A stretch of 64,000 nt of DNA, taken from contig NZ_CP011834.1 in NCBI RefSeq assembly GCF_001412575.1, forward strand, positions 2,790,001 through 2,854,000, written 5' to 3'. This document shows positions 25,821-34,115 of the stretch, one piece after another. The position numbers and the translations under genes were made by a program. The notes below the pieces were generated by a model. That model was not told the DNA's origin. It worked only from the letters and a program-made list of their open reading frames with translations, and did not search any database. The stretch's first letter is position 1. Every line of letters starts with the position of its first letter. The stretch is from Limnohabitans sp. 103DPR2. Its GTDB lineage: Bacteria; Pseudomonadota; Gammaproteobacteria; Burkholderiales; Burkholderiaceae_C.

Positions 25821-26405
25821 TCATGCATCAATCAAGCGCTGAACAGCCAAGGCATCACCGCGAGGCGAGCGGCCCTGGGAATCAAGCTTCAAGGCACCTC
25901 GGACATCGTCGTATTCATTGATCAGCAAGTGCACGCCAATTTCTTCACCCAACTCTTTGCAGTAACTGTGGATGCTCAAGGCCTCCACAGGGTCACCATG
26001 CAGGCCATTGACCGTTCGCGCTTCAAAGTCAACACCCTGGTTGATGAGCTCAATTTCGCACGATTTCTCATCATCGCAAAACAACTGCAAGTAAATGTCT
26101 GACAACCGGGTGGCCGTGCCATGCCACACCGCACCCCCCAAATAGGGTCTGAAATCGTGCAAGCGCTTCATCCACATCAAAGCATGCTGACGCAATGCCA
26201 ACAATTCGGCAGCTTGGGTGTCCGCGCAAAACACGGCAATGTATTCATGCACCTGCGCTTCAACTTGATCGTTGTTGGGCAGGGGTGTTCTTGGCGGCAA
26301 GCCCAGCATTTTCAAGGCGCGGCGTTTGGCAGGCCCGTACTCCAAGCCCTCCTCCACCACACATTGGGCAGCCGAGGCTGCAATTTCATCTGTTAAATCT
26401 GCCAT
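25821..26405 (-). CDS. conserved protein of unknown function, adjacent to mpl
   Basis: A 194-residue soluble protein that I do not assign. The middle segment YLGGAVWHGTATRLSDIYLQLFCDDEKSCEIELIN loosely resembles the G-x-G/S...D-x-D region of nucleotidyltransferase-fold proteins (broken: GGAVWHGTATRLSDIYLQLF, then CDDEKSCEIEL), but the acidic pattern is incomplete. The N-terminus is helical. I recall homologues beside mpl in related genomes, sometimes mis-named as a ligase by transfer. The start at 26405 (MADLTDEI) is preferred over 26420. It is divergent from mpl with 31 bases between starts. Confidence 0.6.
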   Translation of the reverse strand: MADLTDEIAASAAQCVVEEGLEYGPAKRRALKMLGLPPRTPLPNNDQVEAQVHEYIAVFCADTQAAELLALRQHALMWMKRLHDFRPYLGGAVWHGTATRLSDIYLQLFCDDEKSCEIELINQGVDFEARTVNGLHGDPVEALSIHSYCKELGEEIGVHLLINEYDDVRGALKLDSQGRSPRGDALAVQRLIDA

Positions 26406-26436
26406 GACGCCATTGTGCACCGCCTAAAATCTCCCT

Positions 26437-27825
26437 ATGCATATACATATATTGGGCATTTGCGGCACCTTCATGGGAGGCTTGGCCGCCTTGGCAAGAG
26501 AAGCGGGACATCGCGTCACAGGCTGTGACGCTGGCGTCTACCCCCCCATGAGCGACCAACTGGAAGCCTTGGGCATTGAGTTGATTGAAGGCTTTGGGGC
26601 TGAGCAAATGCGCCTTCAACCCGATTTGTACGTGGTCGGCAACGTGGTCAGCCGCAGCCGATTGCCCTCGGGCGAGCCCAAGTTTCCCTTGATGGAAGCC
26701 ATTTTGGAATCTGGCGCCCCCTACACCAGTGGCCCCCAGTGGTTGGCAGAACACGTGCTGCAAGGTCGCCATGTGCTGGCTGTTGCTGGCACCCATGGCA
26801 AAACCTCCACCACCTCCATGCTGACATGGATCTTAGAAGCTGCCGGTCTCAAGCCGGGCTTCTTGGTGGGTGGCGTACCCTTGAACTTTGGTGTGTCAGC
26901 ACGCCTTGGCCAACTGACCAACGGCCACTCGCGCCCCTACTTCGTGATCGAAGCAGATGAATACGACACAGCTTTTTTCGACAAGCGCAGCAAGTTCGTG
27001 CACTACCGTCCTCGCACCGCCATCTTGAACAATTTGGAGTTTGACCACGCCGATATCTTTGATGACCTCCAAGCCATTGAGCGTCAGTTTCACCACTTGG
27101 TGCGCACGGTGCCAGGTCAAGGCCGCTTGGTGGTCAATGGTCTGGAAGAGAGTTTGACGCGTGTCTTGGCGCAAGGTTGCTGGAGTGAAGTCCGCAGCTT
27201 TGGCGCGGCCGTCAGTGATTTCTCAGCGCTGGGCGAACCCAGTGATTTTGAAGTCCTGCACCAAGGCCAAAAAGTGGGGCACGTGCAATGGTCGCTGGGC
27301 GGCGTGCACAACCAACACAACGCATTGGCCGCCATTGCAGCGGCCGAACATGCAGGTGTCTCACCCGATGTGGCCGCCAAAGCTTTGTCGAGTTTTCAAA
27401 ATGTGAAGCGCCGCATGGAAGTGCGCGGTACCGTGGCGGGTGTGACGGTCTACGATGACTTTGCGCATCACCCCACCGCCATTCGCACCACCCTCGATGG
27501 CTTGCGCCGACAAGTCGGTCAAGCGCGCATCCTGGCCATCTTCGAGCCGCGCAGCAACACCATGAAACTGGGCACCATGAAATCGCAACTGCCTTGGAGC
27601 TTGGAACAAGCCGATTTGTCCTTTTGTCACAGCGGTGGCTTGGACTGGGATGCCAATGCAGCCTTGGCCGAGATGGGCGCCAAAGCGCAAGTGGCCAGCA
27701 GCATTGACGACTTGGTCAAACAAGTGCTTGCCGCCGCGAAACCTGGCGACCATTTGCTGTGCATGAGCAATGGCGGCTTTGGCGGTATTCACGACAAGCT
27801 CTTGAAGGCATTGAAGCCTGCATAA
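26437..27825 (+). CDS. mpl: UDP-MurNAc:L-Ala-gamma-D-Glu-meso-DAP ligase
   Basis: A 462-residue Mur ligase that reuses tripeptide from recycled peptidoglycan by joining it to UDP-MurNAc. The N-terminus MHIHILGICGTFMGGLAALA is the Mpl form of the Rossmann start. The ATP site is VAGTHGKTSTTSML near residue 110, and the central and C-terminal Mur domains are complete (YDDFAHHPTAI, EPRSNTMKLG). GTFMGG distinguishes Mpl from MurC, encoded at 43956. It works after AmpD in the recycling route. Its last codons overlap the T-run of the aroG terminator on the other strand. Confidence 0.95.
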   Translation: MHIHILGICGTFMGGLAALAREAGHRVTGCDAGVYPPMSDQLEALGIELIEGFGAEQMRLQPDLYVVGNVVSRSRLPSGEPKFPLMEAILESGAPYTSGPQWLAEHVLQGRHVLAVAGTHGKTSTTSMLTWILEAAGLKPGFLVGGVPLNFGVSARLGQLTNGHSRPYFVIEADEYDTAFFDKRSKFVHYRPRTAILNNLEFDHADIFDDLQAIERQFHHLVRTVPGQGRLVVNGLEESLTRVLAQGCWSEVRSFGAAVSDFSALGEPSDFEVLHQGQKVGHVQWSLGGVHNQHNALAAIAAAEHAGVSPDVAAKALSSFQNVKRRMEVRGTVAGVTVYDDFAHHPTAIRTTLDGLRRQVGQARILAIFEPRSNTMKLGTMKSQLPWSLEQADLSFCHSGGLDWDANAALAEMGAKAQVASSIDDLVKQVLAAAKPGDHLLCMSNGGFGGIHDKLLKALKPA

Positions 27826-27850
27826 AAAAAGCGCCTGAACACAGGCGCTT
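27824..27850 (-). terminator. aroG intrinsic terminator
   Basis: On the minus strand AAGCGCCTG, loop TGTT, CAGGCGCTT is followed by a run of seven T that overlaps the mpl stop. It is a strong 9-base-pair terminator 48 bases after the aroG stop. On the plus strand there is no T-run, so it works mainly for aroG. Confidence 0.85.
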
Positions 27851-27898
27851 GTGAAGCATAGGCACGGGCCTTGTCTAAAAGGTCCGCGTCCTTTGCAT

Positions 27899-29023
27899 TT
27901 ATTTTTGTCGACGTGCCAACACGGCTTTGGACAGCGTCTCCAACACCTTCTCGCTGTCAGGCCAACCAATGCACGCATCGGTGATGCTTTGCGCGTACTT
28001 CAATGCGCTGGGGTCGTCTTTGCCAGGCGTGAATTTTTGCGCACCCCCTTCTAAGTGGCTTTCCACCATCACACCAAAAATCTGATGTGAGCCTTTGCTA
28101 ATTTGCGCTGAAATGTCATTCGTCACATCCACTTGACGCTCATGCTGCTTGCTGCTGTTGGCATGGCTGCAATCGATCATCAAGGTGGGCTTCAGTTTGG
28201 CTGCCACCAAGTCTTTGCAAGCTGCATTGACACTGGCTTCATCGTAATTGGGCGCTTTGCCGCCGCGCAAAATCACATGGCAATCGGGATTACCTTGGGT
28301 TTGCACAATCGCCACTTGACCGTTCTTGTGAACCGACAAAAAGTGGTGGCCACGCTCGGCGGCTTGAATGGCGTCGGTGGCAATTTTGATGTTGCCATCG
28401 GTGCCATTTTTAAAGCCGATGGGTGCTGACAAACCCGAAGCCAATTCGCGGTGCACTTGGCTTTCGGTGGTGCGTGCGCCGATGGCGCCCCAGCTGATCA
28501 AATCGCCAATGTACTGAGGCGAAATCACATCCAAGAACTCACTGCCTGCAGGCAAGCCTTGGCGGTTGATTTCAATCAGCAACTGACGTGCAATGCGCAA
28601 ACCTTCGTCAATGCGGAAGCTTTCGTCCAAATAGGGGTCATTGATCAAACCTTTCCAGCCCACCGTGGTACGGGGCTTTTCAAAGTAGACACGCATCACA
28701 ATTTCCAAGGTGTCTTGGTATTTGTCGCGCAAGGGCTTCAGACGACGTGCGTAATCCAAAGCGGCTGCGGGGTCGTGAATCGAGCAAGGACCAATGACCA
28801 CCAGCAGGCGGTCGTCTTTGCCGGCCATGATGTTGTGAATCTTGCGACGCGTTTGTGAAATGAGCGTTTCCACCGCCGTTCCCGTGATCGGGAAAAAGCG
28901 CATCAAATGCTCGGGCGGCGGCAACACGGTGATGTCCTTGATGCGTTCGTCATCGGTTTGCCCAGTGCGATCTGTGGGGTTCGCATAACGAGGCTCCGAA
29001 TTGGCTTTGGCTTTGGTGTTCAT
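27899..29023 (-). CDS. aroG: 3-deoxy-7-phosphoheptulonate (DAHP) synthase, type I
   Basis: A 374-residue class I-alpha DAHP synthase that joins phosphoenolpyruvate and erythrose 4-phosphate in the first step of aromatic amino acid synthesis. Visible motifs are VVIGPCSIHDPAAALDYA (PEP/metal site), RVYFEKPRTTVGWKGLINDP and MIDCSHANSSK (metal-binding Cys and His). An ATG at 29023 with AGGAG eight bases upstream is chosen over 29068, whose extra residues would run back into the attenuator region. The leader carries a Phe-rich peptide and terminator, so phenylalanine supply likely controls transcription; feedback type at enzyme level is not deducible with confidence. Confidence 0.96.
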   Translation of the reverse strand: MNTKAKANSEPRYANPTDRTGQTDDERIKDITVLPPPEHLMRFFPITGTAVETLISQTRRKIHNIMAGKDDRLLVVIGPCSIHDPAAALDYARRLKPLRDKYQDTLEIVMRVYFEKPRTTVGWKGLINDPYLDESFRIDEGLRIARQLLIEINRQGLPAGSEFLDVISPQYIGDLISWGAIGARTTESQVHRELASGLSAPIGFKNGTDGNIKIATDAIQAAERGHHFLSVHKNGQVAIVQTQGNPDCHVILRGGKAPNYDEASVNAACKDLVAAKLKPTLMIDCSHANSSKQHERQVDVTNDISAQISKGSHQIFGVMVESHLEGGAQKFTPGKDDPSALKYAQSITDACIGWPDSEKVLETLSKAVLARRQK

Positions 29024-29066
29024 CGTGTGCTCCTGTTCAAAAATAAAAATGGGTTCGGTGAGATGC

Positions 29067-29100
29067 AAAAAAAAACCGCCGGGGGTTGAGTCCGGCGGTT
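29067..29100 (-). terminator. aroG leader attenuator terminator
   Basis: On the minus strand AACCGCCGG (29100-29092), a nine-base loop, then CCGGCGGTT (29082-29074) and a run of about nine T. This 9-base-pair, GC-rich intrinsic terminator lies between the Phe-rich leader ORF and aroG, 44 bases before the aroG ATG. Its left arm CCGCCGGAC can instead pair with upstream GTCC-TA-GGCGG (29149-29139) as an antiterminator. Confidence 0.88.
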
Positions 29101-29119
29101 GGTAGAGGGGTTCAGTGAC

Positions 29120-29194
29120 TTATGCGCTGGCCTCTCGTCCGCCTAGGACTGAGAATGCAAAATAAAAGCTAAAAAAGCTGAAGCGCGTATTCAT
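29120..29194 (-). CDS. phenylalanine-rich leader peptide of aroG
   Basis: A 24-codon ORF starting at ATG 29194 and ending TAA at 29120, too short for normal gene calling. It begins MNTRFSFFSFYFAF; six of residues 5-14 are Phe and one is Tyr, then it ends with VLGGREASA. The codons are mixed TTT and TTC. A pause hairpin (29133-29154; TCTC-A-GTCC / GGAC-GAGA) overlaps its 3' half, as in pheA-type attenuators. Ribosome stalling at the Phe codons when charged tRNA-Phe is low would favour the antiterminator. No strong ribosome site is seen before the ATG. Expression is inferred from this architecture. Confidence 0.8.
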   Translation of the reverse strand: MNTRFSFFSFYFAFSVLGGREASA

Positions 29195-29256
29195 AGATCT
29201 GGAATGTAGCACAAGTTTTTGGCAGTTTTCTGACAAGAAATCTAAGATAAACCCCC

Positions 29257-30717
29257 TCAAGCCGTGCCGCCCACGGTCAAACCTTCAATTCGCAAGGTGG
29301 GTTGACCCACGCCCACAGGCACACTTTGACCTTCTTTGCCGCACACACCCACACCCGAATCAAGGCGCATGTCGTTGCCAATCATGCTGACGTGTTTCAG
29401 GCATTCGGGGCCACTGCCCACCAAGGTCGCGCCCTTCACAGGGTATTGAATCTTGCCGTTTTCAACCCAATAGGCTTCACTGGCAGAGAACACAAACTTG
29501 CCGCTGGTGATGTCCACTTGGCCACCGCCAAAGTTGGTGGCGTACAAGCCTTTCTTGATGCTGGCCACAATTTCTTCAGGCGCTTTGTCGCCACCCAACA
29601 TGTAGGTATTGGTCATGCGGGGCATGGGAATGTGCGCATAGCTTTCACGGCGGCCATTGCCCGTTGGCTTCACACCCATCAAGCGCGCGTTCATGGCGTC
29701 TTGGATGTAGCCTTTCAAAATGCCGTCTTCGATCAGCACATTGCGCTGGCTAGCGCAGCCTTCATCGTCCACATTCAAAGAACCACGGCGATCAGAAATG
29801 GTGCCATCGTCCAGCACAGTGACGCCTTTGGCTGCCACACGTTTGCCAATCATGCCGCTGAAAGCGCTGGAACCTTTGCGGTTGAAATCGCCTTCTAAGC
29901 CATGACCAATGGCTTCGTGCAACAAGACACCAGGCCAACCTGGGCCTAAGACCACGGTCATCACGCCAGCAGGCGCAGGTCGTGCATCCAAGTTGGTGAG
30001 CGCCGCATGCACGGCATCGTCCACATATGCATTGACCATGGCATCGTCAAAATAAGCCATGCCAAATCGGCCACCGCCACCGCCACTGCCAACCTCGCGT
30101 CGGCCATTTTGTTCAGCAATGACCGTGACCGACAAGCGGACCAAAGGTCGCACATCGGCAGCCAAGGTGCCATCGGCACGTGCCACCATGACCACATCGT
30201 ATTCACTGGCCAAACCCGCCATCACTTGCACCACGCGAGGGTCTTTGGCGCGCGCCAGTTGCTCTACTTTTTCGAGCAACTGCACTTTATCAGTGCTGTT
30301 GAGCGAGCTGATGGGGTCAAGAGAGGGGTACAGCGAGCGCATGCCCGCAATTTTGCGCGGGGCAACTTTGGCTTTTTTGTTTTGGTTGGCCTGTGCAATG
30401 GCACGCACCGTTTGCGCAGCATCCATCAAGGAAGCTTCTGAAATGTCATCGGAGTATGCAAAGGCCGTTTTTTCACCAGCAACGGCGCGAACACCCACGC
30501 CTTGGTCGATGCTGAAACTGCCCGTTTTCACAATGCCCTCTTCAAGGCTCCAGCCTTCTGCACGGGTGTATTGGAAATACAAATCGGCGTCGTCAACCTT
30601 GTGGGCCTGGATGGCGCTCAAGGCCTTGGCCAAATGGGTTTCGTCCAAGCCAAAAGGCTCGAGTAACAAGGACCTGGCTGTGGCCAGACGTTCGAGAGTG
30701 GGTTCGCGTGAAATCAT
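29257..30717 (-). CDS. tldD: metalloprotease TldD
   Basis: A 486-residue TldD/PmbA-family zinc protease, normal in length (E. coli 481). The zinc motif [11 protein letters not shown] lies near residue 262, and the C-terminus has the family's GNG-type loops ([30 protein letters not shown]; broken: [13 protein letters not shown] then [11 protein letters not shown]). With TldE, not in this window, it degrades unfolded peptides and matures some modified peptides. The start is ATG 30717 ([13 protein letters not shown]); 34 upstream in-frame residues are discarded. It follows rodA on the same strand by 70 bases. Confidence 0.95.
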   Translation of the reverse strand: [486 protein letters not shown]

Positions 30718-30787
30718 GCTGCCATTGTAGGCAAGCTCAGAAGGCCCTGCTGTACACCGGTCAGCTGGTCTTGTGAGTTTCACGCGC

Positions 30788-31942
30788 TTAGGTTTGAACC
30801 AGTCGTTTGGCTTTGGCAATGGACATCAAAATGCCCAAGCCCAAACCCAATGTGACCATGGCGGTGCCGCCATAGCTGATAAAAGGCAAAGGCACGCCCA
30901 CCACAGGCAGGATGCCACTGACCATGCCCATGTTGACAAAGGCATAGGTGAAGAAAATCATGCTGACGCTACCGGCCAACAAACGGGTGAACAAGGTGGG
31001 CGCCTCTTTGGCAATGACCAAACCGCGGAACACCAAAAAGAAGAAGCAAGTGATCAAAAGGAAGGTGCCAAGCAGGCCAAACTCTTCCGAAAAAGCCGCA
31101 AAGATAAAGTCGGTGGTGCGCTCGGGAATGAACTCCAAATGGGTTTGCGTCCCTTGCATGAACCCCTTGCCCCAAAAACCGCCCGAACCAATGGCAATCA
31201 TGCCTTGAATGATGTGAAAGCCTTTGCCCAAGGGGTCTCGCGCTGGGTCGAGCAAGGTGCAAACGCGCTGCCGTTGGTACTCGTGCAAAACCTTCCAATC
31301 TACCCCTTCAGCGCACAACTGCGTTTCAAACGCCACCAGCAAACTCAATCCAATCAAGCCCAGCAAGACCGGCGGCAAAATCAAGCGCCAACTCAAACCT
31401 GCAAAAAACAGCACGGCCACACCCGTGCTGAGCACCAGCAAAGCGGTGCCCAAATCGGGCTGACGCATGATCAGTCCCACAGGCACCATCAACAACAAAG
31501 CTGCCACCAAGAAATCAAGCGGGCGTAGTTGGCCTTCCCGCTTTTGGAACCACCAAGACAGCATCAGAGGCATGGCAATTTTGAGAATTTCGCTGGGCTG
31601 AATGACCACACCGACATTGAGCCAGCGCCGCGCACCCTTCTTGGTGATGCCGAAAATGGCCACGGCAATCAACAGCAGCACCCCCGCCGTATAAATGGGC
31701 ACCGCCAAGGTCATGAGCCGCTGCGGTGGAATTTGCGCCACCACAAACATGATGGTGCCGGCAATCAGCATGTTGCGCCCATGGTCGACAAAACGCGTGC
31801 CATGGTCGTAGCCCGAGGAGTACATGATGAGCATGCCCGCGCAGGCCAGCACAAAGACCGCAAAGGCCAATGGTCCGTCAAAACCTTCAAACAAATGAAG
31901 GAGGCGAGACGACCAACTGGGTTTTTCGATGACACGGGACAT
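30788..31942 (-). CDS. rodA: rod-shape peptidoglycan polymerase RodA
   Basis: A 384-residue SEDS-family membrane glycosyltransferase that polymerises lipid II during elongation together with PBP2. It has about ten membrane segments. Signature stretches include MYSSGYDHGTRF, GARRWLNVGVVIQPSEILKIAMPL (broken: GARRWLNVG, QPSEILKI) and GVPLPFISYGGTAM near the C-terminus. ATG 31942 gives a family-sized protein; the frame extends 135 residues further but with unrelated sequence. The usual upstream mreBCD and mrdA genes are absent: a divergent RNase gene lies upstream instead. Confidence 0.94.
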   Translation of the reverse strand: MSRVIEKPSWSSRLLHLFEGFDGPLAFAVFVLACAGMLIMYSSGYDHGTRFVDHGRNMLIAGTIMFVVAQIPPQRLMTLAVPIYTAGVLLLIAVAIFGITKKGARRWLNVGVVIQPSEILKIAMPLMLSWWFQKREGQLRPLDFLVAALLLMVPVGLIMRQPDLGTALLVLSTGVAVLFFAGLSWRLILPPVLLGLIGLSLLVAFETQLCAEGVDWKVLHEYQRQRVCTLLDPARDPLGKGFHIIQGMIAIGSGGFWGKGFMQGTQTHLEFIPERTTDFIFAAFSEEFGLLGTFLLITCFFFLVFRGLVIAKEAPTLFTRLLAGSVSMIFFTYAFVNMGMVSGILPVVGVPLPFISYGGTAMVTLGLGLGILMSIAKAKRLVQT

Positions 31943-32042
31943 GGCCGAATTATCCTTTGCTTCGGCAGATTTAGGCGCTTTCACCCTAAATTTGAACCCC
32001 CTCAGGCTTGCCCAAGGGCCTGCGCATGGGACAATTGCGCTC

Positions 32043-34112
32043 ATGTTTTTATTGTTTGAAGAAGCTGGCAAATTTGTTGCCGGACGCGTCTTGTCAGAGG
32101 CAGAAGCTTCGGTGCAAGTGGAATTGGACAGCGGCAAGCGGGTCAAAGTCAAAGGCGCCAATGTGCTTTTGAAATTTGACAAGCCAGCACCGGCCCAACT
32201 CTTGGCAGACGCTGCCACCATCAGCCAAAGCATTGAGCTTGATTTGGCGTGGGAATTTGCGCCCGACACCGAGTTCGGTTTTGCCGAAGTGGCCCGCGAG
32301 TATTTCAATGCAGATGCCACCACCGCGCAGCAGGTGGGGGCCCTCATTCGCCTCTACGAAGCGCCTCATTATTTTCGCCGTGCTGGCAAAGGCCGATTCA
32401 AAAAGGCCTCTGCCGAAACAGTGCAATTGGCTTTGGCAGGGATAGAGAAGAAAAAACAAATTCAAGCGCAGATTGAAAGTTGGTCGCACGAACTGATGGC
32501 GGGTCAATGCCCTGCGCCCATCAAAGAGCAGCTATACAAAATTTTGTTCCGCCCCGACAAGAATGCACCCGAATACAAAGCGGTGGTCGAGGCCAGTCGT
32601 GCCAGTCAAACGGCGCCGCTGACTTTGCTGCAAAACGCCGGTGCCATTGCCAGCGCCTATGACTTTCATTGGCAACGCTTTTTGTTTGACAACTTTCCCA
32701 AGGGCACTGGCTTTCCCAAATTGGAGGCGCCTGCCATTGCGCAGGAATTGCCATTGGCCAACGTACAGGCCTACTCCATCGACGACTCACAAACCACCGA
32801 AATAGACGATGCCTTGTCTTTGCAAGGGCTGGGCTCCGGCCAAGTGGTGGTGGGCATTCACATTGCCGCCCCTGGCTTGGCCATTGCGCCCAACAGCGCC
32901 ATCGACAATGTGGGCCGCACCCGGTTGTCCACTGTGTACATGCCGGGCTACAAAATCACCATGCTGCCCGATGAAGTGGTGCAAAGCTACACCTTGGCCG
33001 AAGGCCAGGCCTGCCCAGCGGTGTCGCTGTACGTCACGTTGGACGAAGCCACGCTCAGCATTCAACACACCGAGACCAAATTGGAGCGCGTGCCCATCAA
33101 CGCCAATTTGCGCCACGATCAGCTCGATCAATGGGTGACACAAGCTTGGTTAGAGGACGCTGCACCCGCAGCCCGCGAAGGTGAACCACAACTGCCGATT
33201 GCGCACAGCGAATTGGCATTTTTTTGGCGCTTGGCGCAACACCTCAAAGCGGGTCGCGAAGTGGTGCGCGGCAAGCCCGAGAATTTCAATCGTCCCGACT
33301 ACAACTTCCGCTTGGTCCGTGACAACAAAGACACGCCGCCCACAGGTCAAGAGTCGGTGCAGATTTCGGTACGCCAACGCGGCGCACCCCTCGATTTGAT
33401 CGTGGCCGAGGCCATGATCTTGGCCAACAGCACATGGGGCCAATGGCTGGCCAGTTTGGGCGTTCCGGCCATCTACCGCAGCCAAGCCAGCATGGCACCC
33501 GGTGTCAAAGTGCGCATGGGCACCAAGGCCCTGCCGCATGCTGGCATTGGCGTGCCTGCGTATGCGTGGAGCACTTCACCCTTGCGCCGATACACCGACT
33601 TGGTTAACCAATGGCAAATCATTGCCTGCGCCCAACACGGCGCCACAGCAGCATTGGCCGCACCCTTCAAACCGAAAGATGCACAACTGTTTGCCATCAT
33701 CAGTGCCTTTGATGCGGCCTACACCGCTTACAACGGCTACCAATCCGGCATGGAGCGCTTTTGGACATTGCAATACCTGAAGCAAGAAAACATCACGGAA
33801 GTGGTGGCCAGTTTGGTCAAAGAAATGGCGGGTGGCAGTTGGTTGGTGCGCGCAGACCACCTGCCACTCATGCTCACTGTCATGGGCGCATCAGGCTTGA
33901 CGCGGGGTGACAAGGTCAAGGTTCAATTGGGCGCCATCGATGCCATGGCGCTGGACGTCAGTGGCACCGTCATCGAGAAAATCATCAGCGAACATTCTGA
34001 AGCCGAGGACAGCGAGGCAAGTTTGGATGAGGCCATGGAAGATCTGGACGAAGCGGCCACAGGCCCCATTGCCATTGCGCTGAACGTCAACGAGGCGCCC
34101 GCCGAAGAATAA
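32043..34112 (+). CDS. RNase II/RNase R-family exoribonuclease (RNB domain)
   Basis: A 689-residue protein with an RNB catalytic domain at about 240-560. The catalytic acid cluster is in YSIDDSQTTEIDDALSL, and STVYMPGYKITMLPDEVV and YAWSTSPLRRYTDLVNQ are the other RNB signatures. The N-terminus has no clear cold-shock domains of the RNase R type, and the C-terminus has an acidic Glu/Ala-rich tail. It degrades RNA 3' to 5'. I use the ATG at 32043 (MFLLFEEAGKF) rather than an upstream in-frame start that overlaps rodA. Four bases separate it from the TonB-like gene. Precise class (RNase II-like) is inferred. Confidence 0.9.
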   Translation: MFLLFEEAGKFVAGRVLSEAEASVQVELDSGKRVKVKGANVLLKFDKPAPAQLLADAATISQSIELDLAWEFAPDTEFGFAEVAREYFNADATTAQQVGALIRLYEAPHYFRRAGKGRFKKASAETVQLALAGIEKKKQIQAQIESWSHELMAGQCPAPIKEQLYKILFRPDKNAPEYKAVVEASRASQTAPLTLLQNAGAIASAYDFHWQRFLFDNFPKGTGFPKLEAPAIAQELPLANVQAYSIDDSQTTEIDDALSLQGLGSGQVVVGIHIAAPGLAIAPNSAIDNVGRTRLSTVYMPGYKITMLPDEVVQSYTLAEGQACPAVSLYVTLDEATLSIQHTETKLERVPINANLRHDQLDQWVTQAWLEDAAPAAREGEPQLPIAHSELAFFWRLAQHLKAGREVVRGKPENFNRPDYNFRLVRDNKDTPPTGQESVQISVRQRGAPLDLIVAEAMILANSTWGQWLASLGVPAIYRSQASMAPGVKVRMGTKALPHAGIGVPAYAWSTSPLRRYTDLVNQWQIIACAQHGATAALAAPFKPKDAQLFAIISAFDAAYTAYNGYQSGMERFWTLQYLKQENITEVVASLVKEMAGGSWLVRADHLPLMLTVMGASGLTRGDKVKVQLGAIDAMALDVSGTVIEKIISEHSEAEDSEASLDEAMEDLDEAATGPIAIALNVNEAPAEE

Positions 34113-34115
34113 TTC

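Noticed and set aside
31943..32347. N-terminal extension of RodA by 135 residues
   Set aside because: The extra residues do not resemble the family and overlap the start of the RNase gene; the ATG at 31942 gives a normal RodA.
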